Shown piece after piece: positions 1 to 8,158 of a stretch of 9,836 bases of DNA. The translations under genes and the position numbers were made by a program. Every line of letters starts with the position of its first letter. Positions within the stretch are counted from its first letter, which is position 1. The stretch comes from Acidobacteriaceae bacterium (GTDB lineage: Bacteria; Acidobacteriota; Terriglobia; Terriglobales; Acidobacteriaceae), in the NCBI GenBank assembly GCA_003165855.1, contig PMXH01000261.1:389-10224 (forward strand), given 5' to 3'. Under the pieces are notes generated by a model. That model did not search any database. It was not told the origin of the DNA and was given only the letters and a program-made list of their open reading frames with translations.

Positions 1-3000
1 AACGGCTTCTCCAGGAATGCAGCCTCCGGCATCAATACATCACGCAAAGCAGCCAGATCGGCGGTGTATCCCGACATGAACAACGAGCGAATATCCGGAC
101 GGACTGTCTTGATCTGTTCCACGAGGTCAATTCCGCTTTTTCCGGGCATGATGAGGTCCGTGAGCAGCAGATCGATCGCTGGTTCCGGAGTCTGGACGAT
201 GACCAGCGCGGCTTCCGCACTTTTTGCTTCGAGGACCCGGTAACCCGCCTCTTGCAGCATTCTGACTACGAGTTCGCGCAGAGGCTTATCATCTTCCACC
301 ACCAGGATGGTCTCCGATCCTCCCGGAAATTCCGCCGCCTCATCGTGGTGAACCAGAGGGTCGGCTTTCTCAGCCACTCTCGGAAAGTGAATCTTGAACG
401 TTGTGCCCTTGCCCAATTCGCTGTACACCCAGATGTTGCCTCCGTTCTGCTTCACAATTCCGTCTACGGTCGAGAGTCCCAGCCCGGTGCCCAGACCAAC
501 TCCCTTGGTGGTAAAGAAAGGCTCGAAGATCTGCGATTTTGTGGCTTCGTTCATCCCGCAGCCGGTGTCACTAACGGTCAAAACGACATGCTTTCCGATC
601 TGGGAATCCGGGTGCTGGGAAGCGTAGAGTTCGTCGACTTCCGCATGCCCTGTCGCGATGACGATCTCGCCGCCGCTCGGCATCGCATCGCGTGCGTTTA
701 CCACCAGATTCATCAGGATCTGCTCAATCTGACCCGGGTCGGCCTTGATGCAGTCAATCGGGACCGTCGGCCGGAACGAAACCGCAATATCCTCGCTGAC
801 CATTCGCAGCAACAGGCTCATCACGCTGCCCACCACTTCATTGAGGTCCAGGATTTTGGGAAAGACAACCTGCCGCCGGCTAAACGCCAGAAGCTGCCGC
901 GTCAGCAAGACTGCCCGGTTCGACGCTTTCTTGATTTGCACTAGATACCTATTCAACAGGCTTTCCGGTTCAACCAGACCCAGCGACAAATCGCTGTAAC
1001 CAATAATCACGCCCAGCATGTTGTTGAAATCATGCGCCACACCCCCGGCCAACCGACCTACCGCTTCCATTTTCTGGGCTTGGCGGAACTGCGCTTCCAG
1101 TCGCCGGGTCTCTGTGATGTCGCGCGTAATCGCCAGTACACAGGGTTGTCCGTCGAGATCGATGCGTTCCGCCGACACGTCCGCTTCCCGAATCTGTCCC
1201 GCGGCGGTTGTGTATTGCGTATGGAACCCGGTAACCCGTCCGCTTTCCGCCAACTGCTGGATCATCTCCAAACGAAGCGACGGTTGTGCCCAAATGCCCA
1301 GATCCGAAGCGGTGCGCCCAATCATATCTTTTCGCTCGTACCCAAGCATCTGGAGGAATGCCTCGTTCACGTCCAGATACCGCCCGTCCCCTTCCGTCGA
1401 AATCGCCATTGGCAGCGGGCAACTGCGAAAGGCTTTGCTGAACCTCTCTTCCGATTTGCGCAACTCCTCCTGCGCCCGCTTGCGCTCGGTGATGTCCTGC
1501 AAGACACAGGCGATTCGATCGATGCCCGTGAAACTTTCGATGGGGAAATACGACACAAAAAAGTCTCTCTCACCCAGTTTGGGATACTCATGACGGAACT
1601 CATATTGAACGATTTTCCCCCGGAAACATTCGTCCATCTTTCCTTTAACGAGCGGTTCAAAGATCTCTCTCGTCACCACTTCCTCGACGAGGCGGCCGAT
1701 GACCTGTTCCCGCTCCATGCATCGATAGTGCAGAAACGCGCGATTGGCAATCACGTAGCGGTATTCGCGGTCCACCACCACGATCATCTCTTCCAAGCCT
1801 TCCACCACTCTCTCGTATTCCCGCAGTGTTTTCTCAGTCCGCTTGCGGGCGGTGATGTCGTGGGCAATGGTAGAGGCGCCCACAATCCGGCCTTCGGGAT
1901 CCCGCACCGGCGAGAGGATCAGCGACACATGAATGAGCCGCCCATCCTTGTGCCGGCGGACGGTTTCCTCGTGAGTCACCAAGCGTCCCGCAGCAGTCTC
2001 CTGCAAGAATTGCTTCGCTTCCTCCCGCAGTTCGGGTGGAATGATGGTGGAGACCGGTTTGCCTACGATTTCCTCGGCCTTATATCCGTAGAGCGCTTCG
2101 GCATTAGGATTCCAACTGATAATGGTGCCCGACATATCTTTGCTGAAAATGGTCTCGTCATAAGAAGCCACAATGGCCGCTAGATCATAGTTGCGCCGTT
2201 TGGCGTCGCGGCGTTCCTGATCAACCCGGTTGAGCCACATCGCACTCACCCACAGCAGCACGGAGAACGCCACTACTTCGCTCAAGGCATGGACGGCAAC
2301 TCCAAATTCCGTGCCATAAAGCCCGGCAAATTCACCGCGCCACCGAACCCAGCCGAATAATATCGGTAGCCCGACCACCAAAGGCAACCCTCGACGCGCC
2401 AGGACACCACCGATGTACTTGCTGGTAAGGGTTGCCATTAACCCAAGAGTCGGCCGTAGCGCCAGAATAGCCAGTCCCATCACAACGAACAGGAGGGCCG
2501 TCTGGAGCGCTACTGGAGAGTAAGGCACGATGCTGTAGAGCGAACGAACACCGAGCAGATAGCCGACGCATGCGACAAATCCGTTCAGAGCTGTGAATAC
2601 GGACAGGGATTGCGCCAGGTAAAACCTGCGGGTCGTCACCAATGCCATGCTGACAGCCAGAAGCGAGAAGCCGAGTGCGGTCGCTGCCGGCATACGTCCG
2701 GGATGCAGGACTCCCGTGGCCAGAAGGCTTCTATGAAACAGAACTTCATCGATGCCCAGCTTCCAATGGAAGAGACTTTCTGCGAGGGTCAGCAGGCCCA
2801 TCAAAGCAACCGCACCGCTCAGAACTTGTCCCGCGCGGAGTCGAATGCGCGGGATGCCTGGTTCGCCTTGGCGTAGCTGAATCAACCAGAGAGAGAGTCC
2901 GGCGAGCACAAAGCATAAGGCGGCGTTGGGCTGCATTGCGACCAGCCCGGGAAAGGCGCCGGTGAGCGCGGGAATGCCGAGCAACCATCCCAGAAGTCCG

Positions 3001-3089
3001 AGAGTCCCGACAAGCATGGTCGCTGCGCTCGCTGCCCGCGCGAATAGCCTGCAGTTCCGAATGTCACGGGACTCGGACGGGGTACTCAC
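1..3089 (-). CDS. Membrane-bound hybrid sensor histidine kinase, three PAS domains plus receiver (3' end cut by window edge)
   Basis: The reverse strand is open from a GTG at 3089 to the left edge (1029 codons, no stop). Residues 1-290 are hydrophobic with roughly 8 membrane segments (about 21-38, 53-71, 88-105, 133-151, 162-180, 193-211, 228-248, 268-286) and no named sensor fold I recognise. Three PAS domains follow at about 302-413, 425-534 and 547-659, ending in DITARKR, DITERKR and DITETRR. HisKA has VAHDFNN with the phospho-acceptor His686, a sequence typical of NtrB-like kinases. The HATPase shows the N box (N794, N798), DTGCGM (841-846) and GLGTGLGLS (866-873). A receiver starts near 928 with acidic E932/D933/D934 and phospho-acceptor Asp978 in LLTDLIMPG. 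It should autophosphorylate at the membrane and pass phosphate to its own receiver. The GTG is supported by GAGAGG five bases upstream. No partner response regulator or Hpt protein is visible, so the signal and target are unknown. Confidence 0.93.
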   Translation of the reverse strand, partial: MSTPSESRDIRNCRLFARAASAATMLVGTLGLLGWLLGIPALTGAFPGLVAMQPNAALCFVLAGLSLWLIQLRQGEPGIPRIRLRAGQVLSGAVALMGLLTLAESLFHWKLGIDEVLFHRSLLATGVLHPGRMPAATALGFSLLAVSMALVTTRRFYLAQSLSVFTALNGFVACVGYLLGVRSLYSIVPYSPVALQTALLFVVMGLAILALRPTLGLMATLTSKYIGGVLARRGLPLVVGLPILFGWVRWRGEFAGLYGTEFGVAVHALSEVVAFSVLLWVSAMWLNRVDQERRDAKRRNYDLAAIVASYDETIFSKDMSGTIISWNPNAEALYGYKAEEIVGKPVSTIIPPELREEAKQFLQETAAGRLVTHEETVRRHKDGRLIHVSLILSPVRDPEGRIVGASTIAHDITARKRTEKTLREYERVVEGLEEMIVVVDREYRYVIANRAFLHYRCMEREQVIGRLVEEVVTREIFEPLVKGKMDECFRGKIVQYEFRHEYPKLGERDFFVSYFPIESFTGIDRIACVLQDITERKRAQEELRKSEERFSKAFRSCPLPMAISTEGDGRYLDVNEAFLQMLGYERKDMIGRTASDLGIWAQPSLRLEMIQQLAESGRVTGFHTQYTTAAGQIREADVSAERIDLDGQPCVLAITRDITETRRLEAQFRQAQKMEAVGRLAGGVAHDFNNMLGVIIGYSDLSLGLVEPESLLNRYLVQIKKASNRAVLLTRQLLAFSRRQVVFPKILDLNEVVGSVMSLLLRMVSEDIAVSFRPTVPIDCIKADPGQIEQILMNLVVNARDAMPSGGEIVIATGHAEVDELYASQHPDSQIGKHVVLTVSDTGCGMNEATKSQIFEPFFTTKGVGLGTGLGLSTVDGIVKQNGGNIWVYSELGKGTTFKIHFPRVAEKADPLVHHDEAAEFPGGSETILVVEDDKPLRELVVRMLQEAGYRVLEAKSAEAALVIVQTPEPAIDLLLTDLIMPGKSGIDLVEQIKTVRPDIRSLFMSGYTADLAALRDVLMPEAAFLEKP

Positions 3090-3094
3090 AGCGA

Positions 3095-3100
3095 CCTCTC
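3095..3100 (-). promoter_or_regulatory. Ribosome binding site of the hybrid kinase
   Basis: On the reverse strand GAGAGG lies 5 nt before the GTG at 3089. It decides the start, because there is no ATG with a comparable site nearby and the first membrane segment begins about 20 residues after this GTG. Confidence 0.6.
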
Positions 3101-3420
3101 GTTAATCGCGCCAGAGCCCGAGGCGTGGGGGAAAATCTGCCCTGGCTCTACCAGAACCTGCGCTATAGATGGACCTACAGACCAGTATGCGCCCGCGCGG
3201 GCGGCAGGTCTATCACTATCGGTCGGATTGCCGAAAAGGAATACTTTCGATAAAGCGAATCCAGCCGCATTCAGAAGCTTGCGGTGAACCATCCTGGGGC
3301 TGTCACTTGGAACAGTTACCCCATCCTGCGGCAAAGAAGAGAACAGATACACCCGGGTGAACAGCCCCATACAACCTCGATACTTGCGCAGCTCACCTCC
3401 TGTTAACTGACCCCCAAGCG

Positions 3421-3439
3421 GTGCACTTTTAGAGTACAC
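3421..3439. promoter_or_regulatory. Imperfect 19-bp palindrome, candidate operator
   Basis: GTGCACTTTTAGAGTACAC is a dyad around a central T, with 7 of 9 arm positions pairing (outer GTG/CAC, then AC/GT and CT/AG blocks). Flanking CCCCAA (3412-3417) and TTGGGG (3452-3457) form a second, wider inverted repeat around it. Size and symmetry suit a dimeric repressor. It lies about 330 bp upstream of the kinase start, so a role in kinase expression would need a long leader. The regulator is unknown. Confidence 0.3.
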
Positions 3440-3609
3440 GGGACCGAACCTTTGGGGTGGGTGATGCGGGTCATTTTGGGACAAAACTGCCTTGGTTTTC
3501 CCGTTTTGGGAATGGGGATCTTGTCTTCATTCGCGAGAGCTATTAGCGGGGTGCTAGAGGATTCCCCGTGGTGCAATCAAGTCATAACAAATGGGTTCTC
3601 GTACCGGAC

Positions 3610-3704
3610 TGCACTCCAGGAGGGGAAGGCGCAGGAACGGACTTGGAGTTAGCGCATATTTTCGCTGGCCTCCACGCGTCCGCAGGCGGAGATACAGGAG
3701 TGCA
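3610..3704. repeat. Nested inverted repeats just past the rph stop
   Basis: TGCACTCC (3610-3617) pairs perfectly with GGAGTGCA (3697-3704). Inside is a tight hairpin TCCGC-AG-GCGGA (3679-3690). They begin about 14 bases past the rph stop on the reverse strand. There is no T-run after either stem, so this is at best a weak or Rho-assisted transcript end or an RNA 3' stabiliser. Confidence 0.25.
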
Positions 3705-3717
3705 AACGGTGAGCGGC

Positions 3718-4455
3718 TCACTGCCTCAGCGTCAGCCCGTTGAGCACAGCTTGCTGCTTGGCAATCAACAACTGAACCCCCTGACGAGCGAAAGCGAGCA
3801 TCTTCGCGAACTGCGCCTCGTCGAATGCCTGCCGTTCGGCGGTGGCCTGCACTTCCACCATCTTGTGCCCGGCAGTCATCACAAAATTCATGTCCACATC
3901 GGCGCGGGAATCTTCTTCATAGCAAAGGTCGAGCAGGATTTCTCCGTCCACTATTCCCACGCTCACCGCGGCCACAAAATCCTTCAGCGGAACCGAAGTC
4001 AACGTTCCGGCTTCCACCAGCTTTTCCAGTGCCAGCCCCAACGCGACGAATGCACCCGTGATCGCAGCCGTGCGCGTGCCTCCGTCGGCCTGAATCACGT
4101 CGCAGTCAATCCAGATGGTGCGCTCGCCCAGGCGCGCCAGATCGGTTACCGCGCGCAGCGAGCGTCCAATCAAGCGCTGGATCTCATGGGTGCGCCCGCT
4201 TTGCCGCCCCTTGGCCACTTCCCGCGGCGTCCGCGTCAAAGTGGCGCGCGGAATCATCGCATACTCGCTCGAGATCCATCCCTTGCCTGAGTTCCTTAGA
4301 AACGAGGGCACCGTCTCTTCGATGGAGGCGGTACAAATCACTCGCGTGTTGCCTACCTCAATGAGGACTGACCCTTCGGCGGTGGTAATGAAATCTGGAG
4401 TGATTACGACGGGACGCAACTGGTCGATAGCGCGATTGTCCGAGCGATAGAACAT
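3718..4455 (-). CDS. rph: Ribonuclease PH
   Basis: A 245-residue protein, close to the usual length of about 240. RNase PH is a phosphorolytic 3'-5' exoribonuclease that trims tRNA 3' ends, using inorganic phosphate and releasing nucleoside diphosphates; it acts as a hexameric ring in the cytoplasm. Family signatures are in order: an N-terminal [30 protein letters not shown] at about 28-44, [16 protein letters not shown] (87-102), [14 protein letters not shown] (117-130) with the phosphate-binding GTRT at 126-129, and [15 protein letters not shown] (176-190) with conserved acidic residues. The ATG at 4455 places the N-terminal motif at the normal position. Its Shine-Dalgarno site is poor, so translation may start on a leaderless or nearly leaderless mRNA. 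The frequent partner gene rdgB (nucleotide triphosphate pyrophosphatase) is not downstream; the next 628 bp hold no gene. Confidence 0.97.
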   Translation of the reverse strand: MFYRSDNRAIDQLRPVVITPDFITTAEGSVLIEVGNTRVICTASIEETVPSFLRNSGKGWISSEYAMIPRATLTRTPREVAKGRQSGRTHEIQRLIGRSLRAVTDLARLGERTIWIDCDVIQADGGTRTAAITGAFVALGLALEKLVEAGTLTSVPLKDFVAAVSVGIVDGEILLDLCYEEDSRADVDMNFVMTAGHKMVEVQATAERQAFDEAQFAKMLAFARQGVQLLIAKQQAVLNGLTLRQ

Positions 4456-4463
4456 AAGCGAGG

Positions 4464-4469
4464 ATTGTA
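4464..4469 (-). promoter_or_regulatory. Possible -10 box for rph
   Basis: On the reverse strand TACAAT (one mismatch to TATAAT) ends 8 nt before the rph ATG. A start point 6-8 nt downstream would fall at or next to the ATG, giving a leaderless message, which would fit the absent Shine-Dalgarno site. No good -35 hexamer is found at 17 nt, so this is tentative. Confidence 0.25.
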
Positions 4470-4480
4470 AACGATGCGGC

Positions 4481-4495
4481 TCGCGGAATCCGCGA
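4481..4495. promoter_or_regulatory. Perfect 15-bp palindrome upstream of rph
   Basis: TCGCGGA-A-TCCGCGA is a 7+1+7 perfect dyad, 26-40 bp upstream of the rph ATG, where a -35 element would sit. It could be an operator for rph or for the divergent gene. It could also be chance in GC-rich DNA. Confidence 0.3.
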
Positions 4496-4554
4496 TGATC
4501 GTGTGGAGCACGGCAGACTCGGCGGTTCAGCGAACCCGGCGAGGCAGTGGCTTT

Positions 4555-4568
4555 GTGATTCCAATCAC
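4555..4568. promoter_or_regulatory. Perfect 14-bp palindrome GTGATT-CC-AATCAC
   Basis: Six-base arms with a two-base centre, in the divergent intergenic region 173 bp before the plus-strand start at 4741 and 100 bp before the rph start. Symmetry and position suit a dimeric regulator site. No regulator can be named. Confidence 0.3.
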
Positions 4569-4728
4569 GCGCTTCGACTCACCTTTACAAAACTCTTCTC
4601 ACCTTTTCAATTCTTCACCAATCTCTATGCAACTTCCCGGGCGCATTGCGGTTTACTGAGCCAGGGCGTGCACTCCACTTCTCAAGCGCCACCCGAGTTG
4701 AAGGCGTCAGCCTCCAATGGAGTTGAAC

Positions 4729-4734
4729 AGGAGG
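4729..4734 (+). promoter_or_regulatory. Strong ribosome binding site deciding the start at 4741
   Basis: AGGAGG sits six bases before the ATG at 4741. The in-frame ATG at 4717 lies upstream of this site and has no comparable site, so translation should start at 4741. Confidence 0.8.
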
Positions 4735-4740
4735 TACCAC

Positions 4741-5838
4741 ATGTCTGGCAACGATGGCTGTCTTCGTACAGTGTCGAGCTTGGTCTCCTTCTTATCTCTG
4801 GCCAAGACAAGAATCAAACAAAACCTCGCCTTCACCACCATTCTGTTCGTTACGTTGTCTTCGTCTTCTGTTGCGCAGTTGCAGACTGCCTCGCAATGGG
4901 ATTCGCAAACCACTCCGCCCGACGCGCTCGCATCCGCAAAACCGGCGTCTGGAGCCACCTCCATCACCGTTCCCGCCGGGACGAGCATTGCTCTGGTGCT
5001 GACTCATCCGATCCAGAGCCGATACATTCATCGCGGAGACGACATCTATGCCCAAGTCATTTCTCCCATCGCTTCGGGCAACCGAGTCGTCATCCCCGAG
5101 GGCATACTCGTTCAAGGCAAAGTGGATAAGCTCGGCCGCAATGGCGGCCGCGGCGAACTCTATCTTCAATCGATGTCGATCACCTACCCCGACGGCTACG
5201 TCGCTACCGTCTCTGGACCCATCATTCTCGAGAGCGATGACGGCTACGCCCTCAAAGATCCCGGCAGCGGCCGCATCTTCGGGGCCGTCGCGATGCCCTT
5301 AGCGGGGGCGGGTTTGGGAGCATTGATCGGCCACTCCGCCGCCAGTTCGCAACCGAACACCATCACCAGCACTCTGCCGCCCGGCTGCACCGGACCGCCG
5401 CCGGGTTGTTTGACGTCGAGCGTAACGGGGCCGCCTGACAAGGGAAAAGACACGGTGATTGGCGCGGCGATTGGCGGGGGCATCGGCTTCGTGGCCTTCT
5501 TACTGCTTGCCACCAGTTCCCACCATTTTTTCCTCGACGTTGGTTCTCCCGTCGAGATGGTCTTGCAGCATCCCCTAATCCTGGAGGAGGAACAGACTGC
5601 CGACGCCGTCCGTGACTCCGAACAGCGCCCAGTTCCGCAACAACCCATCGCTCAGCGTCCTCAACCGCCGCCACCGCCGCCTTACACCGACCCCGGCATC
5701 TGCTACACACCCGGCACACCGGGGACGCCCGACATAGACATTCCGGGAACGCCGGCCACCGACGGCTCGCCGGGAACTCCAGCTACACACATCCCCGGCA
5801 TCCCCGCAACTCCGCCCACGCCACACCCATGCCCGTGA
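4741..5838 (+). CDS. Exported envelope protein with VirB10/TrbI-like segment and Pro-Gly-Thr-Pro tail
   Basis: A 365-residue protein of unknown function. The start at 4741 follows a consensus Shine-Dalgarno site. An extended N-terminus leads into a hydrophobic stretch at about 29-46 (LAFTTILFVTLSSSSVAQ) that looks like a signal peptide or anchor, possibly cleaved after VAQ. Residues 75-130 contain VPAGTSIALVLTHPI, then a YIHRGDDIYAQV and VVIPEGILVQGKV pattern, resembling the conserved beta-strand block of VirB10/TrbI proteins. Glycine-rich hydrophobic segments follow at about 178-199 and 237-257. GSPVEMVLQHPLIL (268-281) echoes the first VirB10-like strand. The tail (from about 297) is Pro-rich with repeated PGTP units and two cysteines (C321, C364). 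No other type IV secretion gene is nearby, so I infer a stand-alone envelope or surface protein. It is transcribed away from rph and converges on the cytochrome operon. Confidence 0.85.
   Translation: MSGNDGCLRTVSSLVSFLSLAKTRIKQNLAFTTILFVTLSSSSVAQLQTASQWDSQTTPPDALASAKPASGATSITVPAGTSIALVLTHPIQSRYIHRGDDIYAQVISPIASGNRVVIPEGILVQGKVDKLGRNGGRGELYLQSMSITYPDGYVATVSGPIILESDDGYALKDPGSGRIFGAVAMPLAGAGLGALIGHSAASSQPNTITSTLPPGCTGPPPGCLTSSVTGPPDKGKDTVIGAAIGGGIGFVAFLLLATSSHHFFLDVGSPVEMVLQHPLILEEEQTADAVRDSEQRPVPQQPIAQRPQPPPPPPYTDPGICYTPGTPGTPDIDIPGTPATDGSPGTPATHIPGIPATPPTPHPCP
5710..5820 (+). repeat. Degenerate PGTP-coding repeats in the tail of the envelope protein
   Basis: Residues 324-360 contain PGTP at four places plus PATP-like and PGIP variants, encoded by repeated CCGGGAAC(T/G)CC-like units. 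The collagen-like low-complexity composition suggests an extended surface stalk or cell-wall-spanning linker, and the unit number could vary between strains. Confidence 0.6.
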
Positions 5839-5847
5839 TTCGCAATC

Positions 5848-5912
5848 GGAGCGCGGGTTGTAGGATCGCAAGGGCGCGGCGCAATCCGCGCCTTGGTGCT
5901 CTGTAGCGCTCC
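5848..5912. terminator. Nested hairpin between convergent genes, candidate bidirectional terminator
   Basis: An inner stem pairs AAGGGCGCGG (5870-5879) with CCGCGCCTT (5886-5894), 9 bp with one bulged G and a six-base loop. An outer stem pairs GGAGCGC (5848-5854) with GCGCTCC (5906-5912). It fills the 94-bp gap between the two gene ends. There is no T-run on either strand, so it is not a textbook intrinsic terminator, but position and strength suggest it separates the two transcripts. Confidence 0.5.
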
Positions 5913-5932
5913 CGCACTTCTTCCGCGGCAGC

Positions 5933-8155
5933 CTAAGTCTTTGTGGGTGGATTGTCTTTCGGAGCATCGGCATCCCGTTGCTCTTCTTCCGAGTCAGCAG
6001 GGTCAGTGGGCAACTCCACCAGGTGAGCCCGTTCCAGGGCGCGGAAGTACGCCGGGCGGGAATGGCGGTAATGATCGGCCGGGACTTTGCCGTTGAGCCA
6101 GGCCGTATCCATGGGATAGACCAGAGGATCAAAGATCACCATGTAGAAATGCCACAGCAGGATCGAGAACGTCGCGAGTAGCGCCTCATAGTAGTGCACT
6201 GCGGTCGCCGCATCCGATACCCACTTGGGGAAATGGCGCAGAGTGAAATTGTTAAACCACAACAGACAGCCGGAGACCGTCATCACCACCGTGCCCCACA
6301 TGAAGGCCCAATACTCCACCTTCTCCGCGTAGTTGAATTTCGCGAACTGCGGCTCCGCTTTCGTGAGTCCCAGATTGTGCGCAAACACCTGCGCCAGATC
6401 GATTACATCTTTCGGTTCGGGCAGCATCGCCTTCAGGAATAACCGGTCTCGCCGGTTTATCGAGAGGTGAATCACGTGGTAGAGAGTGGAAACGACCAAT
6501 ACAACCGCTGCTCCCCGATGGACCGCTCCGCGAAACGCGAAGTGTCCTTCAAGCAGCAACAGCGGACGCGCCCACCAAGCCTCAGGAAACTTGAGTGCAA
6601 AGCCCGTGACAACTAACGTGGGGAAGCTGAGGACCACGCCGGCGTGGGCAATGCGGAAGTTTAGATTCATCCGCGACACTTGCGCGCCGGTTTCGTGCCG
6701 CGGTTGCCGCCGGATGAGCTTCATCAGAAAGTCCAGCAGGTTGTGCACGATCATGAAACCGAGGGTCAGCGGGATCAGCGCCAGGTAAGTCCAACGGATC
6801 CACTTTACGATGGGAGACGCAGGACCGGTGGAAGTGCTCACATGCACAGGTCCGATGACGAAGTGCTCGCCGGCGCCGGCGTGGCAATTGCCGCAGGTTT
6901 TCGAGAGATTCGCCGTATTCACGGTAGATCGCGGATCGTTCGAGCGGAAGATATTATGCACTCCATGGCAGGAAGCACAGTTAGCGACGCTCTGTGAGCC
7001 GCCACGCGAGGCCAGGCCGTGGTAGCTGTCGGCGTAGGAAGGAACCCGGTCGGCGGGCAGATTGTAACGCAACTCCAGGCGTTCATCGCTGTGGCATCGC
7101 CCGCAGGTGGCCATCGACACCCGGGATGCATTCACCAGCGAGCCTTGCTCTTTCGGCCCCAGAATCAAGTGCTCGCCGTGGCAGTCACTGCACACCGGAG
7201 CGCCCTGCTCGCCGGCCTTCATGGCTTGTCCGTGCACGCTCTCCAGGTAGGTCTTGGCAATGTCGGTATGGCACTGTCCACACGTTGCCGGGATGTTGAA
7301 GTGGTTGACCTTGGAGCGCGCATCTTGCGAGGGCAGGATGCCGTGGCTCCCGTGACAATCCGAGCAGGTTGCGGCAGCTTCGTCTCCATTCACCACCGCT
7401 CGTCCATGAACGCTCTGCCGATAGAGTTCCACGGGGTGAGCGAATGGAATCTTGTGCCGCGAGAGAAACTGCTGGTTACTGTGACAGGAAGCGCAGGTGT
7501 CCGGAAGACTTCTCTTGGCCACCGTGGAGGTGGCATCGCTGGCGGTTTGGATCTGGTGGACGGGTCCATGGCAGGACATGCATTTGGGCGCATCCGGATC
7601 GCCTGCCGCAGCCGCTTGGCCGTGAATGCTTTGCCGGAATTCCTTCACTTCATCGGCATGACACTGCGCGCACTTTGCGGGCGCTATTTTGGCCGCCTCA
7701 GCCACCTCATGGTGATTGCCGTGGCAGGATTGGCAAGCGTCGTCGCCGAGCGCACTGTGCACGCTGTTCGGCACGTGGGAAGCCTCGTCGGCGTGGCAAG
7801 TCGCGCATTTCACCTGCGCCACTTTGGCGGGATGTGGATAGTCCTTGATGGTCGAGTGGCAGTCGGTGCAGCCCAAAACGCCATGAACGCTGGCCGCGTG
7901 CTTGCCGGGATCGATCGAGATACTCTTGCCGCTGCCTGAGGTCATTCCGGGCTGGCCGTGGCAGGCGAGGCAGCTTTCGTCCTGCTTGAGCGGCTGGGGT
8001 AACTTCGCTTGTGCCCGAGCCCGGGCAGACATGGGGAGACAAGCTGAAAGAATACCGGCCGAAAGAAGTGAGACCCGAAAGAGGAACCGCAATCGTCTGA
8101 CAATCACCGCTCGGCGTTGCGTCGTTTTGGGCAAGTTCGATCTCACGCTGGTCAA
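5933..8155 (-). CDS. 13-heme cytochrome c fused to a diheme cytochrome b quinol-oxidising membrane domain (CbcL-like)
   Basis: A 740-residue fusion. After an N-terminal export signal (about 20-48) come 13 CXXCH motifs starting at C62, 96, 117, 141, 162, 192, 221, 264, 292, 322, 351, 393 and 421, all placed for periplasmic haem attachment. Residues 450-680 form about five membrane segments of the cytochrome b561/HydC-FdnI type; H504, H546, H654 and H669 sit where the two b-haem ligands of that family lie. The tail (from about 711) is acidic and probably cytoplasmic. The architecture matches Geobacter CbcL, an inner-membrane quinol oxidase that passes electrons to periplasmic cytochromes, though CbcL has nine c-hemes. 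The stop of the upstream cytochrome gene lies 3 nt before this start, so the two are co-transcribed and probably translationally coupled. The start is uncertain: TTG at 8155 is used here, with GTG at 8146 or 8107 as alternatives. None has a clear Shine-Dalgarno site. Confidence 0.93.
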   Translation of the reverse strand: MTSVRSNLPKTTQRRAVIVRRLRFLFRVSLLSAGILSACLPMSARARAQAKLPQPLKQDESCLACHGQPGMTSGSGKSISIDPGKHAASVHGVLGCTDCHSTIKDYPHPAKVAQVKCATCHADEASHVPNSVHSALGDDACQSCHGNHHEVAEAAKIAPAKCAQCHADEVKEFRQSIHGQAAAAGDPDAPKCMSCHGPVHQIQTASDATSTVAKRSLPDTCASCHSNQQFLSRHKIPFAHPVELYRQSVHGRAVVNGDEAAATCSDCHGSHGILPSQDARSKVNHFNIPATCGQCHTDIAKTYLESVHGQAMKAGEQGAPVCSDCHGEHLILGPKEQGSLVNASRVSMATCGRCHSDERLELRYNLPADRVPSYADSYHGLASRGGSQSVANCASCHGVHNIFRSNDPRSTVNTANLSKTCGNCHAGAGEHFVIGPVHVSTSTGPASPIVKWIRWTYLALIPLTLGFMIVHNLLDFLMKLIRRQPRHETGAQVSRMNLNFRIAHAGVVLSFPTLVVTGFALKFPEAWWARPLLLLEGHFAFRGAVHRGAAVVLVVSTLYHVIHLSINRRDRLFLKAMLPEPKDVIDLAQVFAHNLGLTKAEPQFAKFNYAEKVEYWAFMWGTVVMTVSGCLLWFNNFTLRHFPKWVSDAATAVHYYEALLATFSILLWHFYMVIFDPLVYPMDTAWLNGKVPADHYRHSRPAYFRALERAHLVELPTDPADSEEEQRDADAPKDNPPTKT
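6881..7891 (-). repeat. Tandem SxHG / CXXCH heme modules within the 13-heme protein
   Basis: The heme domain is built of similar units: an S-(V/I/Y)-H-(G/S) motif (histidines at 91, 133, 178, 250, 308, 379) followed by a CXXCH, usually as CXXCHGxH, and then by another CXXCH. The later units also share a Gly-rich spacer and an N-x-x-x-x-x-T-C approach to the second motif. This suggests growth by internal duplication, with the SxHG histidines likely serving as distal heme ligands. Confidence 0.7.
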
Positions 8156-8158
8156 ACT

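Larger units (their letters stand above)
3090..3717. other. Gene-poor intergenic stretch between the kinase and rph
   Basis: About 630 bp with no frame that looks like a known protein. It lies downstream of rph and upstream of the kinase, so it should hold the kinase promoter and the rph transcript end. Visible structure includes a 12-bp G/C palindrome GCCCGCGCGGGC (3191-3202), a 19-bp imperfect palindrome (3421-3439), a small TTCCC-GTTTT-GGGAA hairpin (3498-3512), CGGGG/CCCCG (3548-3569) and inverted repeats near the rph end (3610-3704). A minus-strand frame of 132 codons (3086-3484) is open, but its protein looks unremarkable and its third-position GC is only about 60 percent by hand count over its last 93 codons. 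I do not call it a gene. I see no convincing sigma-70 or sigma-54 promoter. Confidence 0.6.

Noticed and set aside
252..944. Plus-strand open frame of 230 codons opposite the kinase catalytic domains
   Set aside because: The reverse strand contains the N box, the glycine boxes and the receiver active site. The plus frame shows no family features.
1032..2183. Long plus-strand open frame (383 codons) opposite the kinase PAS region
   Set aside because: The reverse strand encodes clear PAS domains and HisKA here. The plus-strand product has no recognisable domain, so it is an antisense shadow of GC-rich coding DNA.
3477..3490. Sigma-54-like TGGGAC...TGC element
   Set aside because: The GG and GC doublets are 9 nt apart instead of 10 and no plus-strand gene follows, so it does not fit a -24/-12 promoter.
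4741..5838. Type IV secretion system component
   Set aside because: Only a VirB10-like segment is present. No VirB4, VirB8, VirB9 or coupling protein is nearby and the tail composition is unlike VirB10, so a secretion role is not supported.
7019..7939. Plus-strand open frame of 306 codons opposite the multiheme domain
   Set aside because: The reverse strand carries regularly spaced CXXCH motifs. The plus frame is an echo of the repeated codons and has no credible start site.
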